From Halorubrum californiense DSM 19288 (GTDB lineage Archaea; Halobacteriota; Halobacteria; Halobacteriales; Haloferacaceae), in contig NZ_AOJK01000064.1 in the NCBI RefSeq assembly GCF_000336875.1, positions 67,159 to 131,158 on the forward strand: a DNA stretch of 64,000 nt, given 5' to 3'. Both the position numbers and the translations under genes were made by a program. Positions within the stretch are counted from its first letter, which is position 1. Each line of letters begins with the position of its first letter. Shown piece after piece: positions 53,415 to 62,485 of the stretch. A model generated the notes under the pieces. It saw only the letters and a list, made by a program, of their open reading frames with translations. It was not told where the DNA came from and did not search any database.

Positions 53415-54355
53415 GAGGAGACCCCCGGGATCGCCGCCAGTCGCGACGCCTCGGCGTTTCGCGACTCGGTCAGCGCCCGCGCGACCGCCAGTTCGAACGA
53501 CGTACACTCGATCGGGACGAACTCGCCGATCCGGTCGTCCTCGACGATGACGGTGTTACGGAGCCCCTCGACGAGCGACTGAGCGAGGTACGGGTTCACG
53601 TCGGTGACCAGTCGGAGCCACCGCGCCGACAGCCCGGGGCTCAACACGGGCACCCGGACGATCCGGAGGCCGCCGCCCAGCTGTCGCCTGGTCCGACGGA
53701 GGATCTCGGCGTACGTGAGAACCTCCGGTCCGCCGATCTCGAACGTCTCGCCGGCCGTGTCCGGCGCCTCCAGGACGCCGGCGAGGTACGTGACCACGTC
53801 GCTAACCGCGATCGGCTGACAGAGCGTGTCGACCCACTTCGGGGTGATCATCACCGGGAGGCGTCGCGCGAGCCCGGCGATCACCTCGAAACTCGCGCTG
53901 CCGGCCCCGATGATGATCGCGGCCCGGAGCGTCGTGAGGGCCGGGTCAGCGTCGCCGAGGATATGCTCCACCTCGCGTCGCGACTGGAGGTGTTCAGAGA
54001 GGTCGTCGCGGTCCTCGCCGAGCCCGCCGAGGTAGAGGATGCGGTCGACGTCCGCGGCCGAAGCCGCCTCGGCGAAGTTCCGGGCGCAGTTGCGGTCGCG
54101 CTCCTCGTACCCCGGGCCGCCGTCCATCGAGTGGACGAGGTAGTACGCGGCGTCGACGGTCTCGCCGTCGAGTTCGAACGCCGGCGGGAGCGTCTCCGGT
54201 TCCAAGAGGTCGCCCTCGACGACCGAGACGCCGTCGGGCGCGTCGTAGCCGTCGGCGTCGCGGACGAGCGCGACCACGTCGTGGCCGCGCTCGAGAAGCG
54301 TCGGGATGAGCCGGCTCCCGACGAACCCGGTCGCGCCGGTGACGAGCACTCGCAT
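53411..54355 (-). CDS. NDUFA9-like NAD(P)-binding SDR protein
   Basis: This is a 314-residue atypical SDR protein with the Rossmann motif VTGATGFVGSRLIPTLLERG and the family segment YLVHSMDGGPGYEERDRNCA typical of the complex I NDUFA9-like group. Such proteins bind NADPH; the role in haloarchaea is not known. It is upstream of and overlaps a membrane protein gene. Confidence 0.87.
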   Translation of the reverse strand: MRVLVTGATGFVGSRLIPTLLERGHDVVALVRDADGYDAPDGVSVVEGDLLEPETLPPAFELDGETVDAAYYLVHSMDGGPGYEERDRNCARNFAEAASAADVDRILYLGGLGEDRDDLSEHLQSRREVEHILGDADPALTTLRAAIIIGAGSASFEVIAGLARRLPVMITPKWVDTLCQPIAVSDVVTYLAGVLEAPDTAGETFEIGGPEVLTYAEILRRTRRQLGGGLRIVRVPVLSPGLSARWLRLVTDVNPYLAQSLVEGLRNTVIVEDDRIGEFVPIECTSFELAVARALTESRNAEASRLAAIPGVSS

Positions 54356-54447
54356 ACCGTTCCCTCGGGCGGAGTGACCATAAGCCCGGCCCCGCGGATC
54401 GGCCCGCGGACCGATCGCTAGAAGTGCCCCCGCGTCCCTCGTCCGGT

Positions 54448-55353
54448 ATGCGCGCAGGCGAGTTCGAACCGGTCCGCGGGGTCGAGGACCTGTACGTCCA
54501 CGACACCGGCATGTTCGACACCGACGAGTACGGCGCCGTCTACGTGTACGACGCCGAGCGGCCGATCGTGATCGACACCGGGACGGGAGCGAACCGGGAA
54601 GCGCTCTTCGAGACGGTCGAGGCGATCGGGATCGGCCGCGAAGAACTCGCGTGGATCCTCCCGACCCACGCCCACCTCGACCACGCCGGCGGGGCGGGCT
54701 ACCTCGCGGAGCGCTACCCGAACGCCGAGGTTCGGGTGCCCGAGAAGGGCGTCCGCCATCTCGCCGACCCCGAAGCGCTCGTCGCCGGCACCAAGTCGGC
54801 GGTCGAGGAGCAGTGGGAGTACTACGCGGAGCCGAGACCGGTACCGGACGACCGCATCGACGGCGTCAGCGAGGGCGACCGGATCGACCTCGGCGACCGC
54901 GAACTCGTCGTCCGCGACGCCCCCGGTCACGCGCCCCACCACGCGGTGTACCACGACCCCGACGCGGACGTCGTGTTCGCCGCCGACGCCGCCGGCATCT
55001 ACGTCCCCGAGATCGACGCCGTGACCCCGACGACGCCGCCGCCGCAGTTCGACTTCGAGCAGTGCCTCGACGACATCCGACTGATCGAGGGTCTCGACCC
55101 CTACACGGTCTGTTTCGGCCACTTCGGCCCGCGCGACTGCGACGCGGACCTGCTCGGCGAGGCGAAGCGGGCGTACGTCGAGTGGGTCGAGCGGGTCCGG
55201 CGGAAGCGCGCCGAACTCGGCGACGACGAGGCGGTCGTCGACCACTTGGAGGCGGCGAGCCGCGACATCGACTACTGGAACCCGGAGCGCGCCGAGGCGA
55301 ACACGAGCCTGAACGCGCGCGGCGTGTTGGCGTACCTCGACCGCGGGGAGTGA
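54448..55353 (+). CDS. Metallo-beta-lactamase-fold hydrolase
   Basis: This is a 301-residue MBL-fold protein with the metal-binding motif LPTHAHLDHAGG, a second ligand region APGHAPHHAVYH, and a third in VFAADAAGIY. The N-terminal segment FDTDEYGAVYVYDAERP resembles the glyoxalase II/quinone-linked group but the substrate is not known. The start is the ATG giving MRAGEFEPVR. Confidence 0.9.
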   Translation: MRAGEFEPVRGVEDLYVHDTGMFDTDEYGAVYVYDAERPIVIDTGTGANREALFETVEAIGIGREELAWILPTHAHLDHAGGAGYLAERYPNAEVRVPEKGVRHLADPEALVAGTKSAVEEQWEYYAEPRPVPDDRIDGVSEGDRIDLGDRELVVRDAPGHAPHHAVYHDPDADVVFAADAAGIYVPEIDAVTPTTPPPQFDFEQCLDDIRLIEGLDPYTVCFGHFGPRDCDADLLGEAKRAYVEWVERVRRKRAELGDDEAVVDHLEAASRDIDYWNPERAEANTSLNARGVLAYLDRGE

Positions 55354-55416
55354 GGCCGACGCGGCGGGGGCACCGAGAGAAACGCCCTAAACCCCGCCGC
55401 CCGTAGGTCCGACCAG

Positions 55417-56022
55417 ATGGGCATCTTCGACACGATCCGGGCCGTGCTCGGGACGAGCGCCGAGACCGACGCGACCCGCGACGCGGACCCCGAGGACCTC
55501 TTCGGGATGTCGACCGCGTACATGACGATGGAGGCGGACCTCCGCTACGACCACTGCGGCGAGGCCGCGCTCTGCTTCTCCGGCATGGACAGCACCCGCT
55601 TCGACGAGGCGGTCGAGACCGTCGAGGCCATCCTGGAGGCCGGCGAGATAGACACCGGCACCGGCTTCCACCGCCACGAGGACGACCACGGCTACCAGTG
55701 GTTCGTCTTGGAGGACGACGACCCCGAGGACCTGGTGACGAGCGTCCACTTCGCGGCCGACCAGTTCATCGAGGAGGGGTTCGGCTCGCGGCTGCTCGCG
55801 GCCGTGTTCGGCTTCGAGAACGACGACGGGCCGGTGTACTGGATCTACTCGTTCCGGCGCGGCGCGTACTACCCGTTCGCGCCCCGCGGGACGAGCGACC
55901 GCAACCAGCGGATCGAGTTCAAGCTCCAGTCGGTCCTCGACGGCGAACTCGGCTTGGAGGACGACGAGTCCTACTGGTACCCGCTGTGGCCCGACGCGCG
56001 CGGGAAGCACCCGTGGGAATGA
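55417..56022 (+). CDS. PspAB-like protein
   Basis: This is a 201-residue soluble protein with the conserved sequence FGMSTAYMTMEADLRYDHCG, FHRHEDDHGYQWFVLEDDD, and SFRRGAYYPFAPRGTSDR, ending WPDARGKHPWE. It matches PspA-associated protein PspAB, as named in haloarchaea and actinobacteria. It is probably linked to envelope stress response. No pspA gene is adjacent. Confidence 0.83.
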   Translation: MGIFDTIRAVLGTSAETDATRDADPEDLFGMSTAYMTMEADLRYDHCGEAALCFSGMDSTRFDEAVETVEAILEAGEIDTGTGFHRHEDDHGYQWFVLEDDDPEDLVTSVHFAADQFIEEGFGSRLLAAVFGFENDDGPVYWIYSFRRGAYYPFAPRGTSDRNQRIEFKLQSVLDGELGLEDDESYWYPLWPDARGKHPWE

Positions 56023-56034
56023 GAGGTCGCAGGA

Positions 56035-56529
56035 ATGAACGGTGAGCGGACGACGGAGGCGGCCGCGGGACGGAACACCCTGAAAAAGCGACTGCTGCGA
56101 GCGATCGCCGTCCAGACGACGGCCGTCGCGGCCGCGGTCCACCTGCTGTGGGCGTGGCCGCGGCTCGGGTCGCCGCCGGACGCGCGGCCCTACTTCTTCG
56201 TCGCCGGGAGCGCGCTCGCGGTCGCCGTCGCCGTCGCGACGCTCCGGGGCGGCGAGTACCGCCGGCTGTACGCGCTCGGTGCGGGGACCCTCGGGACGTT
56301 CCTCGGCGGGTTCCTCGCGTGGCACGGGGGCGACGCGGCCGCGTCGCTGGCGGCGGAGCCGCTGGCGGTCGTGGCGGTGATCGTCGAGGTCGCCGGCGTC
56401 GTCGCCTTCCTCGCGCTGTTCCGCCTCGCGCCGCCGACGAGCGTCGTCCTCGAGCGCCGGCACGAGGGGAAATCGGACGGAGAAGAAGGCGGGGACGGAG
56501 GCGGGGAAGGGGAGGACCGAACGCCGTGA
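56035..56529 (+). CDS. Four-helix membrane protein of unknown function
   Basis: This is a 164-residue protein with about four membrane helices (VQTTAVAAAVHLLWAW, FVAGSALAVAVAVATL, LGTFLGGFLAWHGG and VVAVIVEVAGVVAFLALF) and an acidic Gly-rich tail. I do not recognise the family. Its stop overlaps the start of the YigZ-family gene (GTGA), so they are cotranslated. It begins 13 bases after the PspAB-like gene stop. Confidence 0.72.
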   Translation: MNGERTTEAAAGRNTLKKRLLRAIAVQTTAVAAAVHLLWAWPRLGSPPDARPYFFVAGSALAVAVAVATLRGGEYRRLYALGAGTLGTFLGGFLAWHGGDAAASLAAEPLAVVAVIVEVAGVVAFLALFRLAPPTSVVLERRHEGKSDGEEGGDGGGEGEDRTP

Positions 56530-57158
56530 CCGAGGCGTACCGGACGGTCGGCGAGCGCGCGACGGCGCGGTTCGAGGTCCAAGGCTCCGAGTTCCTCGGC
56601 CACGTCGCGCCCGTCGACACGGTCGAGGCGGCGGAGGCGTTCGTCGAGGAAGTCCGGGACGAGTACGCGGACGCGACCCACAACGTGCCGGCGTACCGGG
56701 TTCCCGCGGGCGAGCCCTCCGAGCGCACGCCGGGCTCGGAGCCGATGCTCAGAGAGTACTCGTCGGACGACGGCGAACCGACCGGCTCCGCGGGCAAGCC
56801 GGCGCTAAACGTCCTCCAGCAGCGCGAGGTCCGGAACGTCGCCGCAGTTGTGACGCGGTACTACGGCGGGACCAACCTCGGGGTCGGAGGGCTCGCGCGC
56901 GCTTACTCGCGCGCGATGAAAGAGGGGGTCGACGCGGCGGGCGTGGTCGAGGAGCGCCCGCACCGCAGCCTCGTCGTCGAGACCGAGTACGATGACTCCG
57001 GGACGGTCCGGGGCGTGATCGAGTCGACGGGCGTCGAGTTCGAGGCCGACTACGGCGAGCGGGTCCGGTTCGACCTCCGCGTGCCGGTCGCGGAGGTCGA
57101 GGAACTCCGCGAGCGGCTCAACGACGCGACGAGCGGGCGAGTGGAGATCGACCGGTAA
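56526..57158 (+). CDS. YigZ/IMPACT-family protein
   Basis: This is a 210-residue protein. The UPF0029 N-terminal domain reads RFEVQGSEFLGHVAPV and YADATHNVPAYRV, followed by YSSDDGEPTGSAGKPAL and VTRYYGGTNLGVGGLARAY, then the C-terminal ferredoxin-like domain (VRGVIESTGVEFEADYGERV). Members may act on translation stress or RNA binding. The GTG start overlaps the previous stop. Confidence 0.93.
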   Translation: MTEAYRTVGERATARFEVQGSEFLGHVAPVDTVEAAEAFVEEVRDEYADATHNVPAYRVPAGEPSERTPGSEPMLREYSSDDGEPTGSAGKPALNVLQQREVRNVAAVVTRYYGGTNLGVGGLARAYSRAMKEGVDAAGVVEERPHRSLVVETEYDDSGTVRGVIESTGVEFEADYGERVRFDLRVPVAEVEELRERLNDATSGRVEIDR

Positions 57159-57176
57159 GGGACCGCGTCGGTCGGG

Positions 57177-58883
57177 TTACGAGAACTTGCGGACCGTCAT
57201 TTCGAGGGAGTCGAGGTCGAGGATAGGCGCGTAGCCGGCGTCGGGGTCGATGTTGACGGACTTCTGGAAGTCGGTCTGGGCCTGCCAGCAGCCGGAGTTG
57301 ACCGCGAGCACGTTGTGGTACTTCCCCCAGCCGAGCTTGTGGACGTGGCCGGTGTGGAACACGTCAGGGACATCCTCCATGACGAGGTAGTCGCGCTCCT
57401 CCGGCGCAACGCGGGTGTGGCCGCCGAACTGCGGCGCGACGTGGCGCTTCTTCAGTAGCTGGTACATCGCCTTGTGCGGCTCGTCGTAGCTCGCCTTCTC
57501 CTCCGGGAGCTCCGCGATCACCTCGTCGAGCGAGACGCCGTGGTACATCAGCACCTCGACGCCCTCGACGGAGACCGTGGCCGGGTTCGAGACGATCTTC
57601 GCGTCGTGGACGTCCATGATCTCGCGGATCTCGTCGTCGAATCCCGGCTGCGGCTCCGCGAGCCGGACCGCGTCGTGGTTGCCCGGGATCATCACGATCT
57701 CGGTGTCCGCGGGCACCTCCTTGAGGTGTTCCGCGAAGGTCTCGTACTGCTCGTAGATGTCGACGATATCCAGCTCCTCGTCCTGATCGGGGTAGACGCC
57801 GACGCCCTCGACCATGTCGCCGGCGAGCAGCAGGTACTCCACGGGGTCCGCCTCGGGCGTGTGGAGCCAGTCGGTGAAGCTGTGCCACGCGTCGGCCATG
57901 AACTCGTCGCTGCCGACGTGGACGTCGGAGATCAGCGCGGCCTGAACGTGACGGTCGGCCCCGCCGGGGCGGTGGGTGCGGGGGACGTCCGGGAAGTGAA
58001 GCGAGTCCGCGAAGAGGATGCCGGCGTCGTCGGCGAGCGTTCCCTCCACCGCGATACACTCGTCCAACAGGATCTCGTCGACGACGTCGGCGAGGCCCTT
58101 GTCTTTCATTACGAGGGCTGGGAAGGTCCCGGTCGTGTCCTCCAGTTCGACCAGCCAGTGACCCGATTTCGTGGAGCGCACGTCGTTGACGAGGCCGATC
58201 ATCGCGGCGTCGCTGCCGCCCGGCATGTTCGCGATCGCCTCGGCGGGCCGGTGGTTGACGCGGCCGCGCAGGATCTTCGAGAGACGCTCGTAGCGGTCCC
58301 GGAACGTCGTGACGAAGTCGCTGTACTCGCCGGTCCCGGTGCTGCGACCGGTCATGTCGTTGCCGACCGCTATGTCGCGCAGGTCGGGGTCGCGGGATGG
58401 GGTGGAATCGGTCGACACGAGATCGGAGTCGTCAACCGGGGACCCGAGATCGGTGTCGGCGGATGCGGGACCGGCGTCGTCAACCGGGGACGCGGGATCG
58501 GTGTCGACGGTCGCGAGACCGGCGTCGTCGACCGCGGACGGGGGATCGGCGTCGTCGACCGCGGACGGGGGATCGGCGTCGTCGACCGCGGTCGCGGAAC
58601 CCGCCTCGGCTGCTCCCGACTCTCGATCGGAGGACCCCTCCGTTTCGACTGGAGATTGTCCGGGTTCGTCCGGGGAAGCGGCCGATCCGTCGGTCTCGTC
58701 GATCGCGTCGCGGACGTGGTCGGCGGTGACCCGGAGGGCGTCGTCCGGGGCGCGGTCGACGGCGGCCGCGACGGCGGCGGTCGGATCGGCCGCGCCCGCG
58801 AGCAGGGTGACCGCCTCGCGCTCGGCGTTGTAGCCGCGCTCGGCGAGGGCTTTCGCGATCCGGGCGTTCGACTCCAGCGGCAC
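57177..58883 (-). CDS. DNA polymerase D small subunit (DP1)
   Basis: DP1 is the exonuclease subunit of archaeal replicative DNA polymerase D. The 568-residue protein has an N-terminal helical domain, an acidic repeat linker (about residues 95-175), an OB-like domain, and the calcineurin-like phosphoesterase domain with ALISDVHVGSDEF, LLAGDMVEGVG, MIPGNHDAVRLAE and GHVHKLGWG. I chose the GTG giving VPLESNARIA because it matches the family N-terminus; the frame opens nine codons further upstream. It converges on the YigZ gene. Confidence 0.93.
   Translation of the reverse strand: MPLESNARIAKALAERGYNAEREAVTLLAGAADPTAAVAAAVDRAPDDALRVTADHVRDAIDETDGSAASPDEPGQSPVETEGSSDRESGAAEAGSATAVDDADPPSAVDDADPPSAVDDAGLATVDTDPASPVDDAGPASADTDLGSPVDDSDLVSTDSTPSRDPDLRDIAVGNDMTGRSTGTGEYSDFVTTFRDRYERLSKILRGRVNHRPAEAIANMPGGSDAAMIGLVNDVRSTKSGHWLVELEDTTGTFPALVMKDKGLADVVDEILLDECIAVEGTLADDAGILFADSLHFPDVPRTHRPGGADRHVQAALISDVHVGSDEFMADAWHSFTDWLHTPEADPVEYLLLAGDMVEGVGVYPDQDEELDIVDIYEQYETFAEHLKEVPADTEIVMIPGNHDAVRLAEPQPGFDDEIREIMDVHDAKIVSNPATVSVEGVEVLMYHGVSLDEVIAELPEEKASYDEPHKAMYQLLKKRHVAPQFGGHTRVAPEERDYLVMEDVPDVFHTGHVHKLGWGKYHNVLAVNSGCWQAQTDFQKSVNIDPDAGYAPILDLDSLEMTVRKFS
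58522..58590 (-). repeat. 27-base tandem repeat inside the DP1 linker
   Basis: Two perfect 27-base copies and a partial third encode VDDADPPSA repeats of the acidic linker. Flanking sequence shows older, diverged copies (VDDAGLATVD, VDDAGPASAD). The unit is in frame, so its copy number can change without breaking the gene. Confidence 0.85.
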
Positions 58884-59015
58884 GATACCCGAAAGGGGGG
58901 TCGCGGGCAAAACCGTTCCGGAGGCGTCGGGCGGGGTCCGCAGGCGGAGACGCGAGCGGGGGCGGATCCCGCGGGACCCGGAAGCTTATGAACGGAACCC
59001 CCCAAAGCCGACGTA

Positions 59016-59990
59016 ATGGACGAAGGGGATCGGCCGACGGACGCCGACGGGTCGGCCGGTCGAGACGAGGCGACCGAAGACGGGTCGGACGGCGTAGCTT
59101 CCGGTGGCTCGGAGGACGAACGGATAAATAACGAGCCCCGGGTCGACCCCAGAGACGAGGCCGGGTCACCTGAGAGAATTGACGAGGCCGGCGGTTCCGA
59201 CGCGTTCGGTGATTCCGACGCCGGGGGCGAGGCACAGGGCGCACCGGAATCGGGAGGAGAGCCGGCGTTCGAGGCGGCAGAGACGGCGGCGGACGAGTCG
59301 CTGCTGTACCGGTTCCGTCACGACCGCGAAGGCGCGCTGATGTGGGTCCGGGAGATGCTGGCGAGCGTCGCCGTCGTCCTCCTCGTCGGACTGCTGCTGT
59401 TCGGCGTCAGCGGCGTGTGGCCGCCCATGGTCGCCGTCGAGTCGGGGAGCATGGAGCCGAACATGCAGGTCGGTGACCTCGTGTTCGTCACCGAGCCCGG
59501 CCGGCTCGCGCCGGACGCCGCCGAAAACGGCGTCGGCGTCGTCACCCACGAGGTGGGTCAGGAGGTCGACTACCGGACGTTCGGCTCCCACGGCTCGGTG
59601 ATGATATACGCGCCTCCGGGTCGGACCGGGTCGCCGATCATCCACCGGGCCATGTTCCATGTCACCGAGGGCGAAAACTGGTACGACCGGGCCGACGAAC
59701 GCTACCACAACGCCGTCGACTGCGAGTCGCTGGCCAACTGCCCCGCGCCGCACGACGGGTACATCACGCTCGGGGACAACAACGGGGCCTACGACCAGGC
59801 CAGCGGGCTCTCGCCGCCCGTCAGGGCCGAGTGGGTGAACGGCGTGGCGCGCCTCCGGGTCCCGTATCTGGGCTACATCCGGCTGATCGCGACGGGACAG
59901 GTGGAGCTGAACGAGGCGATGGCGGAGGCGGTGGGGAGCGGCCTTCCGACGGCGCCGTCAGTCCCCGGGACCGCGACCGCCGCGGCGTGA
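59016..59990 (+). CDS. Type I signal peptidase (archaeal Sec11-type)
   Basis: This membrane protease removes Sec signal peptides. The 324-residue protein has an acidic N-terminal extension of about 100 residues, a membrane helix (about 115-135, ASVAVVLLVGLLLFGVSG) and the catalytic Ser145 in VESGSMEPNMQVGD. The second catalytic residue is His210 in PIIHRAMF, and the Asp-rich motif is TLGDNNGAYDQ. A TATA-like AGCTTATG lies about 28 bases upstream. The neighbourhood with orc1 and DP1 is the same as in other haloarchaeal main origins. Confidence 0.93.
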   Translation: MDEGDRPTDADGSAGRDEATEDGSDGVASGGSEDERINNEPRVDPRDEAGSPERIDEAGGSDAFGDSDAGGEAQGAPESGGEPAFEAAETAADESLLYRFRHDREGALMWVREMLASVAVVLLVGLLLFGVSGVWPPMVAVESGSMEPNMQVGDLVFVTEPGRLAPDAAENGVGVVTHEVGQEVDYRTFGSHGSVMIYAPPGRTGSPIIHRAMFHVTEGENWYDRADERYHNAVDCESLANCPAPHDGYITLGDNNGAYDQASGLSPPVRAEWVNGVARLRVPYLGYIRLIATGQVELNEAMAEAVGSGLPTAPSVPGTATAAA

Positions 59991-60034
59991 GGTCGGTTTG
60001 AGTGACTGGGTAAGGTAGCGTCGGAGAGAAGGCG

Positions 60035-61792
60035 TCAGTTGTCGAACCGCGCTTGGACGAACGGCTGCGCGTTCTCGATGTCACCGAGCCGCGAGTCGGA
60101 CAGCAGGACCGCCTCGGTCTCCTCGACGGGCACGGAGAGGCCCATCTCCTTCGTGCGGCCGTAGCGCCCCTTCGAGACGACGACGGCGTTGACGATCCCG
60201 AGCATGTCGAGCTCGCTGATGAGGTCGGTGACCCGGCGCTGGGTCAGGACGTCGGCGTCGATCTCCTCGCAGAGCCGCTTGTAGATGTTGAACACCTCGC
60301 CGGTGTTGATGTTGTGAACGCCGTTCTTTTCGAGGAGTATCACGGCGAACAGGACGATCTTGCTCTGGGTGGGGAGGGTACGGACGACTTCGACGACGCG
60401 ATCGAGTTCGATCTTGTCTTGCGCCTGCCGGACGTGTTTCTCGGCGACGATCTCGGCCTGCGAGCGCTCGGCGAGTTCGCCGGCGGTGCGGAGGAGGTCG
60501 AGCGCGCGACGCGCGTCGCCGTGTTCCTGCGCGGCGAAGGCGGCACAGAGGGGGATCACGTCGTCGGTGAGCGCGTCGGGTTTGAACGCGGTGTCGGCGC
60601 GGTGCTGGAGGATGTCGCGGAGCTGGTTGGCGTCGTACGGCGGGAAGACGATCTCCTCTTCGCCGAGGCTCGACTTGACGCGGGGGTCGAGGAAGTCGGT
60701 GAACTTCAGGTCGTTCGAGATCCCCATGATCGAGATGCGCGAGCGGTCGAGCTCGGAGTTCATCCGCGAGAGGTTATAGAGGGTGTCGTCGCCGCTCTTC
60801 TCGACGAGCTTGTCGATCTCGTCGAGCATGATCACGACCACGCGCTCGTGGTAGTCGACCGCCTCGAAGAAGGTGGAGTAGACGCGGTCGGTCGGCCACC
60901 CCGTCATCGGAACCTCCTCCATCTCGTCGGCGTCTTCCTCCAGTGTTTCGATGCGGTCGTCGAGTTCTTCGACGGACTCGAACTCGGTGTCTGCGAGGGC
61001 GGCGGCCGCGTTTCGGCCGGCGGTTTCCTCGGCCTCCGTCGCGTCATCGCGGAGGTCTTCGAGGCGCTCCAAGCGGTCGGCGATCACGGCTTGGTTCTCC
61101 TCGATGAACGTGTTCGCGAGCTGTGCGAGGACGCGGTACTGGGTGTCGGTCACCTCGCAGTTGATGTACTCGACCTCGCAGGGGACGTCGTACTTCTGGG
61201 AGGTGGACTCCAGCTCCTGTGAGACGAACTTCGCGGAGGCGGTCTTCCCGGTCCCCGTCTTCCCGTAGATGAGGATATTGGAGGGAGTCTCGCCGCGGAG
61301 CGCGGAGACGAGGATAGTCGCCATCCGGTTGATCTGGTCGTTGCGGTGCGGGAGCTCGTGTGGGGTGTACGAGGGGCGGAGGACCTCCTTGTTCTCGAAT
61401 ATCGGTTCGCCGGAGAGGAGGTCGTCGAACAGCCCTTGATTATCCTCGTCGTCGTCGAGGACGACGCCGTCGAAGTCGACGTCCGGCGACGACCGGTCGC
61501 GACCGCCGTTGTCGATCCCCGTCGTTTCGGGTCGAGCGTCGGTCGAGGGGGGAGCCGTGTCGGCGTCCGAGTTGGTGGCTTCGACATCCGACGTATCGAG
61601 GTCGGAACCGTCGTCGACGTCGCGATCGCCATCGGGGACGGTTTCGGTTGGAGCGTCTGCGTCGAAATTCTCGATATCGGGGTCCTCGGCCTCGGAGGCC
61701 TCGTCCTCGGAGTTGCTACTGTGGCCCGATCTGTCGCCGTCGTCCGGGTCGATGCCGCCGTCGGCCCGCAGTGTGTGATCGCCTTCGTACAT
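60035..61792 (-). CDS. orc1: Orc1/Cdc6-type replication initiator
   Basis: Orc1 is the AAA+ origin-binding initiator of archaeal replication. The 585-residue protein has an acidic N-terminal extension of about 130 residues, an AAA+ domain with Walker A GKTGTGKT at 177-184 and Walker B VVIMLDEIDKLV, a coiled-coil insertion (EENQAVIADRLERLEDLRDD onward), a sensor region and a C-terminal winged-helix DNA-binding domain. An origin recognition box lies directly before the start codon, over the expected transcription start. It is adjacent to the origin and transcribed away from it. Confidence 0.96.
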   Translation of the reverse strand: MYEGDHTLRADGGIDPDDGDRSGHSSNSEDEASEAEDPDIENFDADAPTETVPDGDRDVDDGSDLDTSDVEATNSDADTAPPSTDARPETTGIDNGGRDRSSPDVDFDGVVLDDDEDNQGLFDDLLSGEPIFENKEVLRPSYTPHELPHRNDQINRMATILVSALRGETPSNILIYGKTGTGKTASAKFVSQELESTSQKYDVPCEVEYINCEVTDTQYRVLAQLANTFIEENQAVIADRLERLEDLRDDATEAEETAGRNAAAALADTEFESVEELDDRIETLEEDADEMEEVPMTGWPTDRVYSTFFEAVDYHERVVVIMLDEIDKLVEKSGDDTLYNLSRMNSELDRSRISIMGISNDLKFTDFLDPRVKSSLGEEEIVFPPYDANQLRDILQHRADTAFKPDALTDDVIPLCAAFAAQEHGDARRALDLLRTAGELAERSQAEIVAEKHVRQAQDKIELDRVVEVVRTLPTQSKIVLFAVILLEKNGVHNINTGEVFNIYKRLCEEIDADVLTQRRVTDLISELDMLGIVNAVVVSKGRYGRTKEMGLSVPVEETEAVLLSDSRLGDIENAQPFVQARFDN

Positions 61793-61795
61793 GTG

Positions 61796-61819
61796 AACCC
61801 CTCTGTTTCAGGTGGAGAC
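61796..61819 (-). promoter_or_regulatory. Origin recognition box in the orc1 promoter
   Basis: On the minus strand TCCACCTGAAACAGAGGGGT is a clear match to the boxes at 62251 and 62486. It sits between the TATA-like box (GATATACC, about 61825-61832) and the orc1 start, so Orc1 bound here should block its own transcription. Confidence 0.8.
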
Positions 61820-61824
61820 GGTCG

Positions 61825-61832
61825 GGTATATC
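61825..61832 (-). promoter_or_regulatory. TATA box of orc1
   Basis: The minus-strand GATATACC is about 37 bases before the orc1 ATG. Transcription would start about 25 bases downstream, inside the origin recognition box. Confidence 0.5.
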
Positions 61833-62250
61833 GCTTGAGACGCCGTCTCCCGTCGGAAATACGCATTCGCGGTCGGAATCGAGACCGACCACGTCCAGTT
61901 GATACACTCGAACCAGATGAAGAGACGGTACAAAAGTGTTCCTCTCTGGAGTTGAAACGCCCCCCTTTCACGAGATGTCAGGTAGATCGCGAGGCGATTC
62001 GAACCGATCGACGGGACGGTCGAACAGGTTGAGTAGTCGAGAGGATACGAACGACGAACGTAGAGATATCGTATCCCCTGAGAGATTACCTCGTGTTCTA
62101 ACGGGTTTCAGCCGCTGATATCGTTGATTTACTGATCACGTGGTTGCGGCGTGACTACCCGTATTCGGACTGGCAGTTCGGTTTGTCGGTTTCGCTTTGG
62201 TAACTTCTGCTCCCCACTTCCGGTTCCGTTGGGCCGACTCGATCCGGGAT

Positions 62251-62280
62251 ACCCCCACACCCCTTTGTTTCGGGTGGAAC
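62251..62280 (-). other. Left origin recognition box with G-string
   Basis: On the minus strand the box reads GTTCCACCCGAAACAAAGGG followed by GTGTGGGGGT. The terminal G-rich tail is the halophile-specific extension of origin boxes. It points toward the boundary of the origin, opposite in orientation to the right box. Confidence 0.9.
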
Positions 62281-62312
62281 GCCGATCAGGGTGGGGAGGG
62301 GGTCGTGAGGGG

Positions 62313-62432
62313 CTATCTTAATAGCGGTGGTTTTATAACTCCATATACACAACAGTACCCTTGTTAAACCCCTCTGCTAGATTATTTGTTTTATTGTGGT
62401 TGTTTTATATAGAGATCGGTATAGAATTATCT
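62313..62432. other. AT-rich duplex-unwinding element
   Basis: Between the inverted boxes lies a stretch very poor in G and C for this genome, with runs such as TTATTTGTTTTATTG and TTTTATATAG. It is the expected place of initial strand opening. It also carries a partial box AACCCCTCTG (62367-62376). Confidence 0.8.
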
Positions 62433-62485
62433 GCCGGCAACCGAATCGACCTCGACCACCCGCCCAACCCCCGGCAGGTTGTGGA

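Noticed and set aside
58522-58590. Short direct repeats that could suggest a CRISPR array
   Set aside because: The repeats are contiguous without spacers, are in frame with the DP1 gene and encode an acidic linker.
61930-61980. A fourth origin recognition box (GAGTTGAAACGCCCCCC)
   Set aside because: Only GAAAC agrees with the consensus. The flanking TCCACC and AGGGGT parts are missing.
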